From Anomaloglossus baeobatrachus (Eukaryota > Chordata > Amphibia > Anura > Aromobatidae): 64,000 nt of DNA. Shown here piece by piece: positions 34,501-45,284 of the stretch (its first letter is position 1; each line of letters opens with the position of its first letter). Position numbers and translations under genes: made by a program. Where the stretch lies: contig NC_134353.1 in the NCBI RefSeq assembly GCF_048569485.1, positions 701,022,958 through 701,086,957 of the forward strand, in the 5' to 3' direction. Below the pieces are notes generated by a model. That model saw nothing but the letters and a program-made list of their open reading frames with translations. It did no database searches and had not been told where the DNA came from.

Positions 34501-34947
34501 AGGATGAACGTCATAAAAATGGACATCCTGCCACGCTTCCTATATTATTTTCAGACTATCCCCATTTCCCCTCCCACCAGTTTTTTCCGTAATCTTCAAT
34601 CTGCCACCATTCAGTTTGTGTGGGGTAGGCTGAAGCCTAGGATTAACCTTCGCACCCTGACCCTTCCTAAGTCATGTGGTGAAGCTAGTCTTCCCAATTT
34701 TAGGGGCCATCTGGAAGCCGCGGCTTTAACTCGTCTGGTGGACTGGCATTTTAATAAGGACTCTAAGCAGTGGATACATGTGGAGCAGGAGGGATTGGAG
34801 ACACCACTTAGACACCTCCCATGGCTACCCTTGACTGACCTCCCGGAAGTGGGACCGTACTCAGAATTCACCAAAGATACACTTAGGGTTTGGTAAACAA
34901 TATCCAATAAAATATCTCCCTCACAACCCATCGGTCCCCTCACACCT
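31515..34947 (+). pseudogene. L1-type ORF2 of L1-A, endonuclease and RT part
   Basis: It starts MTTLNCCSINIRGFNTPQKR (31515), with endonuclease motifs LLVQETHF and IGGDFNFTMN in two frames. The stretch 32063-32590 is badly broken. The RT resumes 32591-33277 (SGKSPGPDGFTPAFYKIF, YRPISLLNIDLKLYSKILAD, DQVGFVKGREARDNM). After MITE M1 copy 4 it continues 33837-34896 (LLSIDAEKAFDRVHWGV, GTRQGCPVSPLLY, LYADDLLLYVS, FVWGRLKPRINL). There is a stop at 34894-34896 and the frame runs into the Harbinger insertion at 34951. At least five breaks, plus two insertions. Much older than L1-B, and of a different subfamily. Confidence 0.9.
33278..33836 (+). mobile_element. CpG-rich hairpin MITE M1, copy 4, inside L1-A ORF2
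   Basis: 559 bp, ends AGTCCGCTTTACACGC and (reverse strand) AGTCTGCTTTACATG, with flanks TAA and TCA (a decayed TAA target). It splits the L1 reading frame between SLIARAK and GLLSIDAEKAF. Subterminal arms: ACACGCTGCAATGTATCTTA with TAAATACATTGCAGTGTGTG. Core hairpin: GTTCATCGTACCCGGGGT with ACCCCGGGAACGATGAAC. Confidence 0.88.
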
Positions 34948-34977
34948 TTAGGCTATGTGCGTACGTTGCGTAAATAC

Positions 34978-35139
34978 ATGCAGTTACGCTGCGCTTTGTA
35001 GCGCAGCGTAACTGCATGCGTCCTGCGTCCCCTGCACAATCTATGGAGATTGTGCAGGGGCAGTGCGCACGTTGCTTTTTTGAACGCAGCGATTTGCATG
35101 CAGAAATTTACATCCGAATCGCTGCGTTTAAAAAAGCAA
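34978..35139 (+). promoter_or_regulatory. Array of three hairpins at the Harbinger left end
   Basis: Stem 1: CATGCAGTTACGCTGCGC (34978-34995), loop of 6, perfect 18-bp partner to 35019. Stem 2: CCCCTGCACAATCT (35029-35042), loop ATGG, perfect 14-bp partner to 35060. Stem 3: about 35072-35095 (GTTGCTTTTTTGAACGCAGC...) with 35116-35139, 24 bp with one mismatch. The MITE at 4753 keeps the same three hairpins with changed stem sequence. Possible transposase-binding or replication-linked structure; role inferred. Confidence 0.75.
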
Positions 35140-35418
35140 CATGTCACTTCTTTGGTGCGCTTTGGTCCCATTGAAATGAATGAGGTTGTTCAAAGCGCAA
35201 CGAAAATGCATCGCTGTGCGCTTGCACTGTATTTTTGTTGCGCTCTGAATGATACTGAACGCATGCAGTTTGCCCTGGAAGTGAGGTCAAGAGGTTGGTT
35301 TCCTGTTGACCTCACATCCTGGCAAAGTACAGTCATCTTTCCTGTATTTTGGAGAGAGGCGGGCGTGCTTTTTTTTTCCCCCTACACAGGTTCGGAGCAG
35401 TTATTTGGAGCATATACC

Positions 35419-38400
35419 ATGGCGTGGTATAATCGTTTAAAAATCGATGTGCCGAAGATGATCAGCCTGGTGAGTATAGTCAATGTTTTATTTTTTTGTC
35501 CCAATAGTTTAGCCCCCGTGACCTGGTCCTGGCCCATCCCGTAGTTTAGCCCCTGTGATCTGTTCCTTGCCCGTCCCGTAGTTTAGCCCCTGTGATCTGT
35601 TCCTTGCCCGTCCCGTAGTTTAGCCCCTGTGATCTGTTCCTTGCCCGTCCCGTAGTTTAGCCCCTGTGATCTGTTCCTGGCCCGTCCCGTAGTTTAGCCC
35701 CTGTGATCTGTTCCTTGCCCGTCCCGTAGTTTAGCCCCTGTGATCTGTTCCTTGCCCGTCCCGTAGTTTAGCCCCTGTGATCTGTTCCTTGCCCGTCCCG
35801 TAGTTTAGCCCCTGTGATCTGTTCCTTGCCCGTCCCGTAGTTTAGCCCCTGTGATCTGTTCCTGGCCCGTCCCGTAGTTTAGCCCCTGTGATCTGTTCCT
35901 GTCCCGTCCCGTAGTTTAGCCCCTGTGATCTGTTCCTGTCCCGTCCCGTAGTTTAGCCCCTGTGATCTGTTCCTGGCCCGTCCCGTAGTTTAGCCCCTGT
36001 GATCTGTTCCTGGCCCGTCCTGTAGTTTAGCCCCTGTGATCTGTTCCTGGCCCGTCCCGTAGTTTAGCCCCTGTGATCTGTTCCTGACCCGTCCCGTAAT
36101 GCGGCCCCGTCCCCTAATGCGGCCCCGTCCCGGACCCGTCCCGTAATGCGGCCCCGTCCCGTAATGCGGCCCCGTCCCGGACCCGTCCCGTAATGCGGCC
36201 CCGTCCCCTAATGCGGCCCCGTCCCGTAATGCGGCCCCGTCCCGTAATGCGGCCCCGTCCCGTAATGCGGCCCCGTCCCGGACCCGTCCCGTAATGCGGC
36301 CCCGTCCCGGACCCGTCCCGTAATGCGGCCCCGTCCCGGACCCGTCCCGTAATGCGGCCCACCTGGTGCTGTCCGGTGCTGTGGTGCTGTCCGGCCCGTT
36401 GTGCTGACCCGTCCAGTGTTCATGTCCCATCCGCTCCTGCTCCCCCGTCCACTCCTGCTTGAATGATAGATTTCTTCATGAGCTGAGGTGACGTCACCCC
36501 AGCTGTGGGAAATGTCCTCAAGTAATCCCAGTCTCCCCAGCTAGGTGTGATAAAATGTAAAAAATGAAAATAAAGTTTGTAATCTTATCTATCGCTTCTT
36601 TCTTTTATTTTCTATCTTTCCATGTAGCCTTCTTTCTATATGTTTGTTCTATCTTTCCATGTATCCTTCTTTCTATGTGTTTGTTCTATATTTCCATGTA
36701 TCCTTCTTTCTATATGTTTGTTCTATATTTCCATGGATCCTTCTTTCTATATGTTTGTTCTATATTTCCATGGATCCTTCTTTCTATATGTTTGTTCTAT
36801 ATTTCCATGGATCCTTCTTTCTATCTGTTTGTTCTATATTTCCATGTATCCTTCTTTCTATATATTTGTTCCATATTTCCATGTATCCTTCTTTCTATAT
36901 ATTTGTTCTATATTTCCATGGATCCTTCTTTCTATATGTTTGTTCTATATTTCCATGTATCCTTCTTTCTATGTGTTTGTTCTATATTTCCATGTATCCT
37001 TCTTTCTATGTGTTTGTTCTATATTTCCATGTATCCTTCTTTCTATATATTTGTTCTATATTTCCATGTATCCTTCTTTCTATATATTTGTTCTATATTT
37101 CCATGTATCCTTCTTTCTATATGTTTGTTCTATATTTCCATGTATCCTTCTTTCTATATGTTTGTTCTATCTTTCCATGTATCCTTCTTTCTATGTGTTT
37201 GTTCTATCTTTCCATGTATCCTTCTTTCTATGTGTTTGTTCTATATTTCCATGTATCCTTCTTTCTATGTGTTTGTTCTATATTTCCATGTATCCTTCTT
37301 TCTATGTGTTTGTTCTATATTTCCATGTATCCTTCTTTCTATGTGTTTGTTCTATATTTCCATGTATCCTTCTTTCTATATATTTGTTCTATATTTCCAT
37401 GTATCCTTCTTTCTATATATTTGTTCTATATTTCCATGTATCCTTCTTTCTATATATTTGTTCTATATTTCCATGTATCCTTCTTTCTATATGTTTGTTC
37501 TATATTTCCATGTATCCTTCTTTCTATATGTTTGTTCTATATTTCCATGTATCCTTCTTTCTATGTGTTTGTTCTATATTTCCATGTATCCTTCTTTCTA
37601 TGTGTTTGTTCTATATTTCCATGTATCCTTCTTTCTATGTGTTTGTTCTATATTTCCATGTATCCTTCTTTCTATGTTTGTTCTATATTTCCATGTATCC
37701 TTCTTTCTATGTGTTTGTTCTATATTTCCATGTATCCTTCTTTCTATATGTTTGTTCTATCTTTCCATGTATCCTTCTTTCTATGTGTTTGTTCTATATT
37801 TCCATGTATCCTTCTTTCTATGTGTTTGTTCTATATTTCCATGTATCCTTCTTTCTATGTGTTTGTTCTATATTTCCATGTATCCTTCTTTCTATATGTT
37901 TGTTCTATATTTCCATGTATCATTCTTTCTATGTGTTTGTTCTATATTTCCATGTATCCTTCTTTCTATGTGTTTGTTCTATATTTCCATGTATCCTTCT
38001 TTCTATGTGTTTGTTCTATATTTCCATGTATCCTTCTTTCTATGTGTTTGTTCTATATTTCCATGTATCCTTCTTTCTATGTGTTTGTTCTATATTTCCA
38101 TGTATCCTTCTTTCTATATATTTGTTCTATTTTTCCATGTATCCATACATTTATCTGTACAAATTTTTTTTTTTTTTTACCGGAACATGGTTTTTACTGC
38201 TCTTTTGTGTTTCAAGGTGGAGACGTTCCCCTGCTTATGGGACCCATCCAGTCCAGAATATAGCCATAAACAAAAGCGGGAAAACAGCTGGTTAATTATC
38301 TGCCGTGAACTTTTCCCTCGGTGGCATGAGGCTGATGCTGCTCTGCAGAATCAAATTGGTAATGTTAATTGATGCGTCGTACTGTCTACCTAAATATTTT

Positions 38401-39486
38401 ATACTCTGTCTTCCAGATTTTCAATTTTTTATTTTTATTTGTGACAGAAAAAGATATACGGAAAAGATGGCGGTCAGTGAAGGACCGGTACAATCGGTTC
38501 CAAACCGAGGCCAACCGGAGTGGATCTTCGCCTTCGAAATTTAAATTTCCGTTCTATGATGAGCTGCAGTTTCTCCAGACAAGCCGAGTCTTACGTCCGT
38601 AAGTTTACAAAATTCTTGCACAAAAATCAACCAATGTTACCCATCTTATTTACGAATGTGTTAATATTATAAATTCTCTAAATGAACTATTTTATGTATT
38701 CACAGGACCGAAGGAAATATAGATCCTCCACAGGAGCCGACACAAGAAAGTACTATGGACAGTGAAGAGCTGGTGTTACAACAACCACCACAAGACATCT
38801 CCAGCCAGGCGTCTGAGGAGTCAAACATGGCGGCAACAGAACAGCAACATCCCAGTACAGGCGGTTCGTCGGTGGCAGCGGCAACTTCAGTGTCTGGGAT
38901 CCATCAACAAAGTCAAAGAGGGAAAAAAAACCCCCCAAAAAACAGAAAACAAGGAGAGCCAAGTACTGATCCCCTAGAAAATGAAACTTTGGCTATGCTA
39001 AAAAGTACGGCACAGCAGGATCACTTAGATAATTTTGGGGCAAGCGTTGCGAATCGATTGCGTCTCATAAATAATCGTTGCAAACAATCTACATGCATGA
39101 CGGCCATTTGTTCACTGTTAGCTGGCTTTGAGGAAGATGTGCCCTTCCCAACAGGAGGTGAGCTTGCCTGTGCCATTGAAAATATTTTTCTACGTAAACA
39201 GGCAAAAACACCAAATGTAGCATCAACTACAACAAGTGCCACCTTCACACCTTCTAGTGCCACCATTCCAACACCACCTGCCCCTTATTCCTTTGTTCGT
39301 CCCTCCCCCTACCCAGACTTTCCTACCGCATTTGGGGTGAGACCTGGCACCCCATATTATCAATCCCAATTAAGGCGTGAGGTTCCCCCAAAAAACATAG
39401 AACCAAATACCCCTCAAATTACTGGACCATCACAAAGCTTGGAAGCCATGACCAACCTTTATTCGGAAGACTTTTTTAATCTGTAA
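35419..39486 (+). CDS. MADF-domain (Myb/SANT-like) protein of the Harbinger element, 4 exons
   Basis: Predicted exons: 35419-35469, 38217-38358, 38448-38598 and 38706-39486. All introns are GT-AG and all phases join in frame, giving 374 residues. Exon 1 encodes MAWYNRLKIDVPKMISL. Exons 2-3 carry the MADF fold: VETFPCLWDPSSPEYSHKQK, ENSWLIICRELFP, KDIRKRWRSVKDRYNRFQTE, then FKFPFYDELQFLQ. Exon 4 is Ser/Thr/Pro/Gln-rich with a conserved-looking segment (DPLENETLAMLKS, NRLRLINNRCKQS, GELACAIENIFLRKQ). Harbinger elements use a second Myb/MADF-like protein to bind the ends and bring the transposase to DNA. No break seen. Intron 1 (2747 bp) is filled by minisatellites. A domesticated host gene is the alternative, but the terminal repeats and partner transposase argue for transposon origin. 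Confidence 0.85.
35500..36090 (+). repeat. 38-bp minisatellite in MADF intron 1
   Basis: The unit is CCCGTAGTTTAGCCCCTGTG plus ATCTGTTCCTTGCCCGTC, about 15 copies, with TTG/TGG/TGT variants in the middle. Nearly perfect, so recently amplified. Confidence 0.95.
36091..36362 (+). repeat. 17-bp GC-rich minisatellite in MADF intron 1
   Basis: CCGTAATGCGGCCCCGT units, some joined by a CCCGGACC spacer to give higher-order units of about 30 bp. On the minus strand it reads as Gly/Arg/Thr-rich ORFs (RDGAAL repeats), which are artefacts. Confidence 0.92.
36595..38150 (+). repeat. 37-bp minisatellite in MADF intron 1, about 42 copies
   Basis: The unit is TTCTTTCTATATGTTTGTTC plus TATATTTCCATGTATCC, with variants TATGTG, TATATA and TATCTG. 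It has no stop codon in any forward frame. Because 37 leaves remainder 1 when divided by 3, all three frames give the same 37-residue peptide cycle and ORFs of 539-602 codons. Not a gene. Confidence 0.97.
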
Positions 39487-40739
39487 ATTAAAATTCCCCC
39501 AAAAATTTGATGCTTAACAGCTATGTTTAGACTGTAAATAAAAAATAAAGGGTCCTATCCGAAAGAATTATTTAATGTTTGAAAAAAAAATCTAAAAAAA
39601 TGTGTATGTTTATTTTTACACTGTCATGTTAAGAACACTGTAAAATAAAAAAATACTAGTTTTCAATTGAATCTTTTTGGTTAAATAAATTTTGAAAAAC
39701 AGTTTTGACTTTGTGTGTGTGTGTTAACTTCTTATTTTGTTTCATCCAAATTGTGACACAGTAAATAATTACATCATTTTTCATTTAACACATATTTATT
39801 TCACATAACATAAACATAATATAAACATGTTGCATTTGAGGTATTAATTAGGGGTGACAAGATGTGCGTTCCATTGAGCGTGAAAAAAAATCTTCAACAT
39901 ATTTTCTTTCATTCGGGGTCCTGTCTTCTCTGCTGGTCTGGCTGCTCAACACCGACACTGGAGTATTGCCAGTGCACGGCACCTTCCGAACTCATAAAGT
40001 AGTCAGTGAAGGTCTCTCTCACAGAGACACCAGAATTACTAGGCCGACCAGAAACGGTCAATACTGGCATAAAGCTTCGTGCCTGTGCTTCTTCAACTAC
40101 ATCACTGGTGTACTGACGAGCAAAATTGTGGAGAGCACAGCACGCTTTTATGACAGCATCAACCGTGTTTGGTTTTAACTGGATGGCTGTGTGAAAGATC
40201 CTCCACTGACTACTCATGATTCCAAAGGTGCACTCCACATATCTACGTGCACGACTCAGCCGATAGTTAAAAATCCTACGCCGGTTATCCAGTCCCCTCC
40301 GTGGGTATGGGCGCAGCAGGTTTGTTCGTAAAGGGAAGGCCTCATCCGATACCATCACAAAGGGGACTGGATCTGTGGAGCCCGGCAAAGGTTGTGGGGC
40401 TGGGAGCGTTACGCAATCTTGAAGAATTTGCAGACCAATCTGTGATGTTCTCAACACCCGAGAATCCCCCGTACTGCCATAAGCACCAACATCGATGGCC
40501 ACAAAGTTGCAATAGGCATCCGCCACCGCCATGAGGACCACAGAAAAATATTTTTTGTAATTAAAAAAATTGGATCCTGATCGCGGTGGCTTCTGCACTC
40601 TTACATGTTTGCCATCGACGGCACCTATGCAGTTGGGGAAGTTGGCCACAGTCTTAAAGCCTGCCGCAACCTGCAGCCAAGTCTCCTCGGTTGGGGAAGG
40701 CATCACTATGGGCTGCAACTTCTGCCAGATCACGTTGCA

Positions 40740-42704
40740 GCTATTCAACACTTTCAATTCTCTCCTCCGTCCTCCGGCACCACCTCCCTCTCCTCTCATC
40801 TCAGCTGAAGACTTTGCCTCTTTCTTCAAGCGGAAGATTGACAACATCAGAGCAAGCTTTGGCCCACAATCACCACAGCCCCTCATCATAGCTACTCATC
40901 CCTCTTCCTCCAAATCCAGCTTCTCCACCATGACAGAAAACAATCTCTCCACTCTACTCTCAAGATCACATCTAACCACCTGTGCACTGGACCCGCTCCC
41001 ATCGCACCTCATCCCCAACATCACCGCAGTCCTCATCCCAGCCCTAACCCATCTCTTCAACCTATCACTAGCAAGTGGTGTATTCCCTTCATGCTTTAAA
41101 CATGCCTCTATTACACCCATCCTCAAAAAGCCCTCCCTTGACCCATCCTCTGTGTCAAACTATCGCCCCATATCCCTTCTCCCCTACGCCTCAAAACTAC
41201 TGGAACAGCATGTCCATCTTGAATTGTCCTCATACCTCTCCTCCTGCTCCCTCTTTGACCGGCTTCAATCTGGCTTCCGACCACATCATTCTACCGAAAC
41301 TGCCCTAACCAAAGTCACCAATGATCTACTAACTGCCAAAGCCAAGCGACACTACTCTATCCTCCTCCTCCTGGACCTGTCTTCTGCCTTCGACACAGTA
41401 GACCATTCCCTCCTACTACAGATTCTCTCATCTCTGGGCATCACAGACTTGGCCCTATCTTGGATCTCCTCATACTTAACCGACCGAACTTTCAGCGTCT
41501 CCCATTCTCACACCACTTCCTCATCTCGCCCCCTATCTGTCGGTGTCCCTCAAGGCTCAGTTCTTGGACCCCTGCTGTTCTCCATCTACACCTTCGGCTT
41601 GGGACAGCTCATAGAGTCCCACGGCTTCCAGTATCATCTCTATGCCGATGACACACAGATCTACCTCTCTGGACCTGACATTACCTCTCTACTAACCAAA
41701 ATACCACAATGTTTGTCTGCTATTTCATCCTTCTTCTCTGCACGATTCCTAAAACTTAACATGGACAAAACAGAGTTCATTGTCTTTCCTCCTCCTCACT
41801 CATCTCCTCCAACAAGCCTTTCCATCAAACTTGATGGTTGCTCACTCACCCCAGTCTCACAAGCTCGTTGCCTTGGAGTGACCCTCGACTCTGCTCTATC
41901 CTTCAAGCCACACATCCAAGCCCTCTTCACCTCATGCCGATTACAACTCAAAAATATCTCCCGGATTCGTGCTTTTCTTAACCAAGAATCTGCAAAAACA
42001 TTAGTGCATGCCCTCATCATCTCCCGCCTCGACTACTGCAACCTCCTGCTCTCTGGCCTCCCTTCCAACACTCTTGCACCCCTCCAATCTATCCTAAACT
42101 CTGCAGCCCGCTTAATCCACCTCTCCCCTCGCTACTCCCCAGCCTCGCCACTCTGCCAATCCCTTCACTGGCTTCCCATCGCCCAACGACTCCAGTTCAA
42201 AACATTAACCATGACATACAAAGCCATGCACAACCTGTCTCCTCCCTACATCTGTGACCTAGTCTCCCAGTACCTACCTGCACGCAACCTTAGATCCTCA
42301 CAAGATCTCCTTCTCTGCTCCTCTCTTATCTCCTCTTCCCACAATCGTGTACAAGATTTCTCCCGTGCATCCCCCATACTCTGGAACGCTCTACCTCAGC
42401 ACATCAGACTCTCCCCTACCGTGGAAAGCTTCAAGAGGAACCTCAAGACCCACCTCTTCCAACAAGCCTACAACCTACAATAGCCCTCAGCCCAGTAGAC
42501 CACTGCGCAACCAGCTCTGTCCTCACCTATTGTACCATCACCCATTCCCTGTAGACTGTGAGCCCTCGCGGGCAGGGTCCTCTCTCCTCCTATACCAGTC
42601 TGTCTTGTACTGTTAATGATTGTTGTACGTATACCCTCTTTCACTTGTAAAGCGCCATGGAATAAATGGCGCTATAATAATAAATAATAATAATAATAAT
42701 AATG
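40740..42704 (+). mobile_element. L2-clade LINE, 5'-truncated, inside the transposase exon
   Basis: It begins near 40740 in the middle of ORF2 and runs to a typical L2 3' end (TGTAAAGCGCCATGGAATAA, ATGGCGCTATAATAATAAAT) with an (AAT)n tail at 42673-42704. It interrupts the Harbinger transposase between SEIVRCT and CNVIWQK. Its sense is opposite to that gene. Confidence 0.92.
40746..42483 (+). CDS. L2-type ORF2, reverse transcriptase and C-terminal part
   Basis: About 578 codons in one open frame, entered without its own start because the LINE is 5'-truncated. RT motifs: [78 protein letters not shown]. The C-terminal L2 signature follows: [60 protein letters not shown]. The endonuclease is missing, so it cannot retrotranspose. 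The lack of stops over 578 codons shows a fairly recent insertion. Confidence 0.9.
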
Positions 42705-42875
42705 TGCACCTCACAATTTCGGAAATGGTTGATTTACCAACCCGAAATTGAAGATGCAGGGATGCAAAACTCTCTCCAGTGGCCAGAAATCTGGAAAAGA
42801 AAAGAAAATGAAATGAAAACCAGTTTGGGACTTTTTTCAAAATTTACATACATTGCAATTTAATTAAACCAATGC

Positions 42876-43498
42876 GCAGCAGTGACCTCATTAGCGATCT
42901 CGCTGTGTGTGACACTGGGCAGCGATCTGGCCCCTGCTGTGAGAACGCTGCTCGTTACACACAGCTCGGCTTAATTTTTTAGTTGTTGCTCTCCCGATGT
43001 GAACCACACATCGCTGTGTGCGACAGCGAGATAGAAACAATCTGATTGTGCAGTGAGCCGGCCTCGGCGGACGCTGGTAACCAAGGTAACTATCGGTGAA
43101 CCAGCCTGGTTATCTGATATTTACCTTAGTTAATATCTTCTGCCGCTCTCACGTTGCCAGTGCCGGCTCACTGCACGCATCGCTGGAGTACACATCGGGT
43201 AAATAAGCAAAGCGGTTTGCTTATTAACCCGATGTGTACTCTGGCTAGGTGTGCAGGGAGCCAGCGCTAGGCGGTGTGTGCTGGTAAGTAAGGTAAATAT
43301 CGGTTAACCAAGCGCTTGGTGACCCAATATTTACCGAAGTTACCAACCACAGCATAGCTGACACGCATCGCTGCTGGCTGGGTGCTGGTCAATGGTCGCT
43401 GGTGAGATCTGCCTGATTGACAGCTCACCAGCGACCATGTTGCGACGCAGCAGCGATCATGACAAGGTCAAATCGCTGGTGTGATCGCTAGAGCGTTA
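42876..43498 (+). mobile_element. Hairpin-rich MITE in transposase intron 3
   Basis: About 620 bp, non-coding, with several internal inverted repeats: CCAAGGTAAC...GTTAACC and AATATTTACC pairs, and TGGTCGCTGGTGAG with CTCACCAGCGACCA (43393-43437). Weak terminal similarity AGTGACCTCATTAGCGATC and, reverse strand, AGTAACGCTCTAGCGATC. Related in style to M1 but not the same family. Confidence 0.55.
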
Positions 43499-44598
43499 CT
43501 GGATGCGTTGTGACAAGACGACATTACATATAAAGGTGTTGGCTGTGCATTGTCCTCAAGTTCTGGCTGCATTGTGTAACCGCTATATTGACTTTAACGT
43601 TGCCATGTTTTTAGAGAAATTAAATTACGTGCAACATGAACATTTTCCAGCAAAACAAAATCTATGTAATTCCCAGTGTCACATGAGGAGTGTGGCCAAA
43701 ATGTCGAGATTCATCATGAAAGGGTGCAGATTCCTGTAGCAGACACACAAAAAAACAAAAACATTGATTGGTATATATTACGTTACAACTTACCGCAAGG
43801 TGATGAGCAGCCTTTCCTCAGCTGAGATAGACCTTCGCATCACAGTGTCCTTGTATGTTAGGTCCGTTTTGACAATTGCTAGTAGATGATCAAAAGAGTT
43901 GATGGGGAGCCGACAAAAAGACATGAATTTGTCTGGATAACTATTTAAAAAAAAAAAAAAAAAAAAAAAAAACAACCAGAGATGCATATAGAAATATGGT
44001 ATAACATACACATATACATATGTAGCAACATAAAAAAAGTAGGTTTTGCTCACCGCCTTAAATCTCTGTACAGTGAGGCAAAATGGCCTTTCTCCTCACG
44101 TGCCATGACAAGAGGATGCACCCACATCTTTTTTGTCATCGCCTACAACATATTGTATTGGTTAATAGAGCACAACACCCAAAACATAAACATGATCAAA
44201 TTTGGGGAAAAAATTACCTGGCGTCTACGACGGCGAAGTAATAACAGTAGAATAATGAGCAGCCGACTTCGTTGTGCCCTGCGTAGACGTATCTGCCCTG
44301 TGGGGTGCGGCATTTTTTCAGCCAAGATCACACTGTTTCCACAATGGAGAATGCAGAGAATGTGGAGAAGAAGGAAATGACATCACAGGTTTTTTTTTCC
44401 CCAAGGTCTGTTTTCAACAAACTTTATTGAACAGTGTGTTGGAAAAGGTGCCTAAACAAACGCATGGAAAACGCATGGAAAACGCATGCGTTTTAGATGC
44501 GTTTTTTTACTAAGACGCATTGTTTACAATTGCTCCCTCTGCCAGAGGTTGCGTTTTTTTCTGCACTGAAAAATACGCAACGTGCGCACATAGCCTTA

Positions 44599-45120
44599 TT
44601 CTCCACACCATCATTCCACCCAGGATACAAACAAAGAGGCTTTTTTGGATGGAGGGCAGAGGAAGATATCCGATTGGGGAACATTCTGATTGATGGTAAG
44701 TTACCTACCTTTCAAGTATTTCAAACTCAGTGCCCAGGCAGAGGAATGAAATGGTTGGAGTTTTTCCAGCTGCAGGCCTTTGTCTCCGCGCTGGGGTCCA
44801 ATGGCCGGGTTCAAGATACCTGTAGTACCTTTGAAGACCTGTTTGTGAAGGGGGTCCAGCCTGAACGTCCGGTTTCCCTGCTGTACAGTATTCTTAATGG
44901 AGTTGGGGTCTCAGGTAAACGAGGCTACCAGTTGGCTTGGGAAGGTGAGTTGAAACAACATATTTCATCGGTTGAATGGGAAAAGTGCTTTTTATTTACA
45001 CATAAATTGTCAGCTACATGCTCTGCACAGTAGAAAAACTTTAAAATTTTAACGAGATGGTACCAATTTCCATCTAAGCTTCATTCAATATTCCCCTCGG
45101 TATCGGCGCTGTGTTGGAGA
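44599..45120 (+). pseudogene. L1-type ORF2 C-terminal part of L1-A
   Basis: Directly after the Harbinger TTA, the L1-A frame resumes: PSFHPGYKQRGFFGWRAEED, GNILIDGKLPTFQVFQTQ, FFQLQAFVSALGS and, after a stop near 45031, a TRWYQFPSKLHSIFP-like stretch and CWRCG, the L1 C-terminal Cys motif. It matches the layout of the corresponding region of L1-B. No protein is possible in its split state. Confidence 0.85.
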
Positions 45121-45284
45121 TGCGGACGGTTGGTTGGTGTCTCCGCAGGCTTTCTTGTTTTGAATATTTCCCAGGGGGCATTGCTCTAGAATCAGTGCGT
45201 TGAGAAACACGTGATGGTGTCTCTGCGGTGTTGATCTCCCTAAGGTCAACCATCCTTGCTTATGTAAATAGCTCACAACTCTAA
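45121..45284. other. Unassigned spacer after L1-A
   Basis: Contains GAGAAACACGTGATGGTGTC and CTCCCTAAGGTCAACCA, which look like a dispersed repeat piece. No gene seen. Confidence 0.4.

Larger units (their letters stand above)
39909..44331 (-). pseudogene. Harbinger DDE transposase (HARBI1-like), 4 exons, split by L2
   Basis: Exons on the minus strand: 44331-44218, 44127-44054, 43940-43794 and 42790-39909. Donors GTAATT, GTGAGC, GTAAGT and matching AG acceptors keep the frame. Exon 2 encodes MWVHPLVMAREEKGHFASLY; exon 3 YPDKFMSFCRLPINSFDHLL; exon 4 starts FLATGESFASLHLQFRVGKS, a helix-turn-helix region. After the inserted L2 (40740-42704) exon 4 continues [20 protein letters not shown], then the DDE core: D in [17 protein letters not shown] in FVMVSDEAFPL, E in RRYVECTFGIMSSQWRIF. 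The C-terminus is at 39909. The only clear damage is the L2 insertion and the MITE in intron 3. The product would cut and paste DNA at TWA sites with the MADF partner. Confidence 0.85.
34951..44595 (+). mobile_element. PIF/Harbinger transposon with MADF and transposase genes
   Basis: Terminal inverted repeats begin GGCTATGTGCG(T/C)ACGTTGCGTA at 34951 and end with its inverse at 44595, flanked by TTA (34948-34950, 44596-44598), the Harbinger 3-bp target. Inserted in ORF2 of L1-A. Two convergent multi-exon genes: a MADF protein (+, 35419-39486) and a DDE transposase (-, 44331-39909). Later additions are an L2 LINE (40740-42704), a MITE (42876-43498) and three minisatellites in MADF intron 1. 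Without the L2 and MITE it is about 7.1 kb, large for the family mainly because of the minisatellites. Confidence 0.92.

Noticed and set aside
35990-36430. Gly/Arg/Asp-rich ORFs on the minus strand
   Set aside because: Product of the 17-bp and 38-bp GC-rich arrays, with no independent coding signal.
36564-38372. Long hydrophobic ORFs (539-602 codons) in all three + frames
   Set aside because: They are translations of a 37-bp minisatellite with no stops, inside intron 1 of the Harbinger MADF gene.
35419-39486. The MADF gene as a host gene
   Set aside because: It lies between Harbinger terminal repeats with TTA duplications, next to the convergent transposase, within an interrupted L1. Transposon origin is the better reading, though domestication is not excluded.
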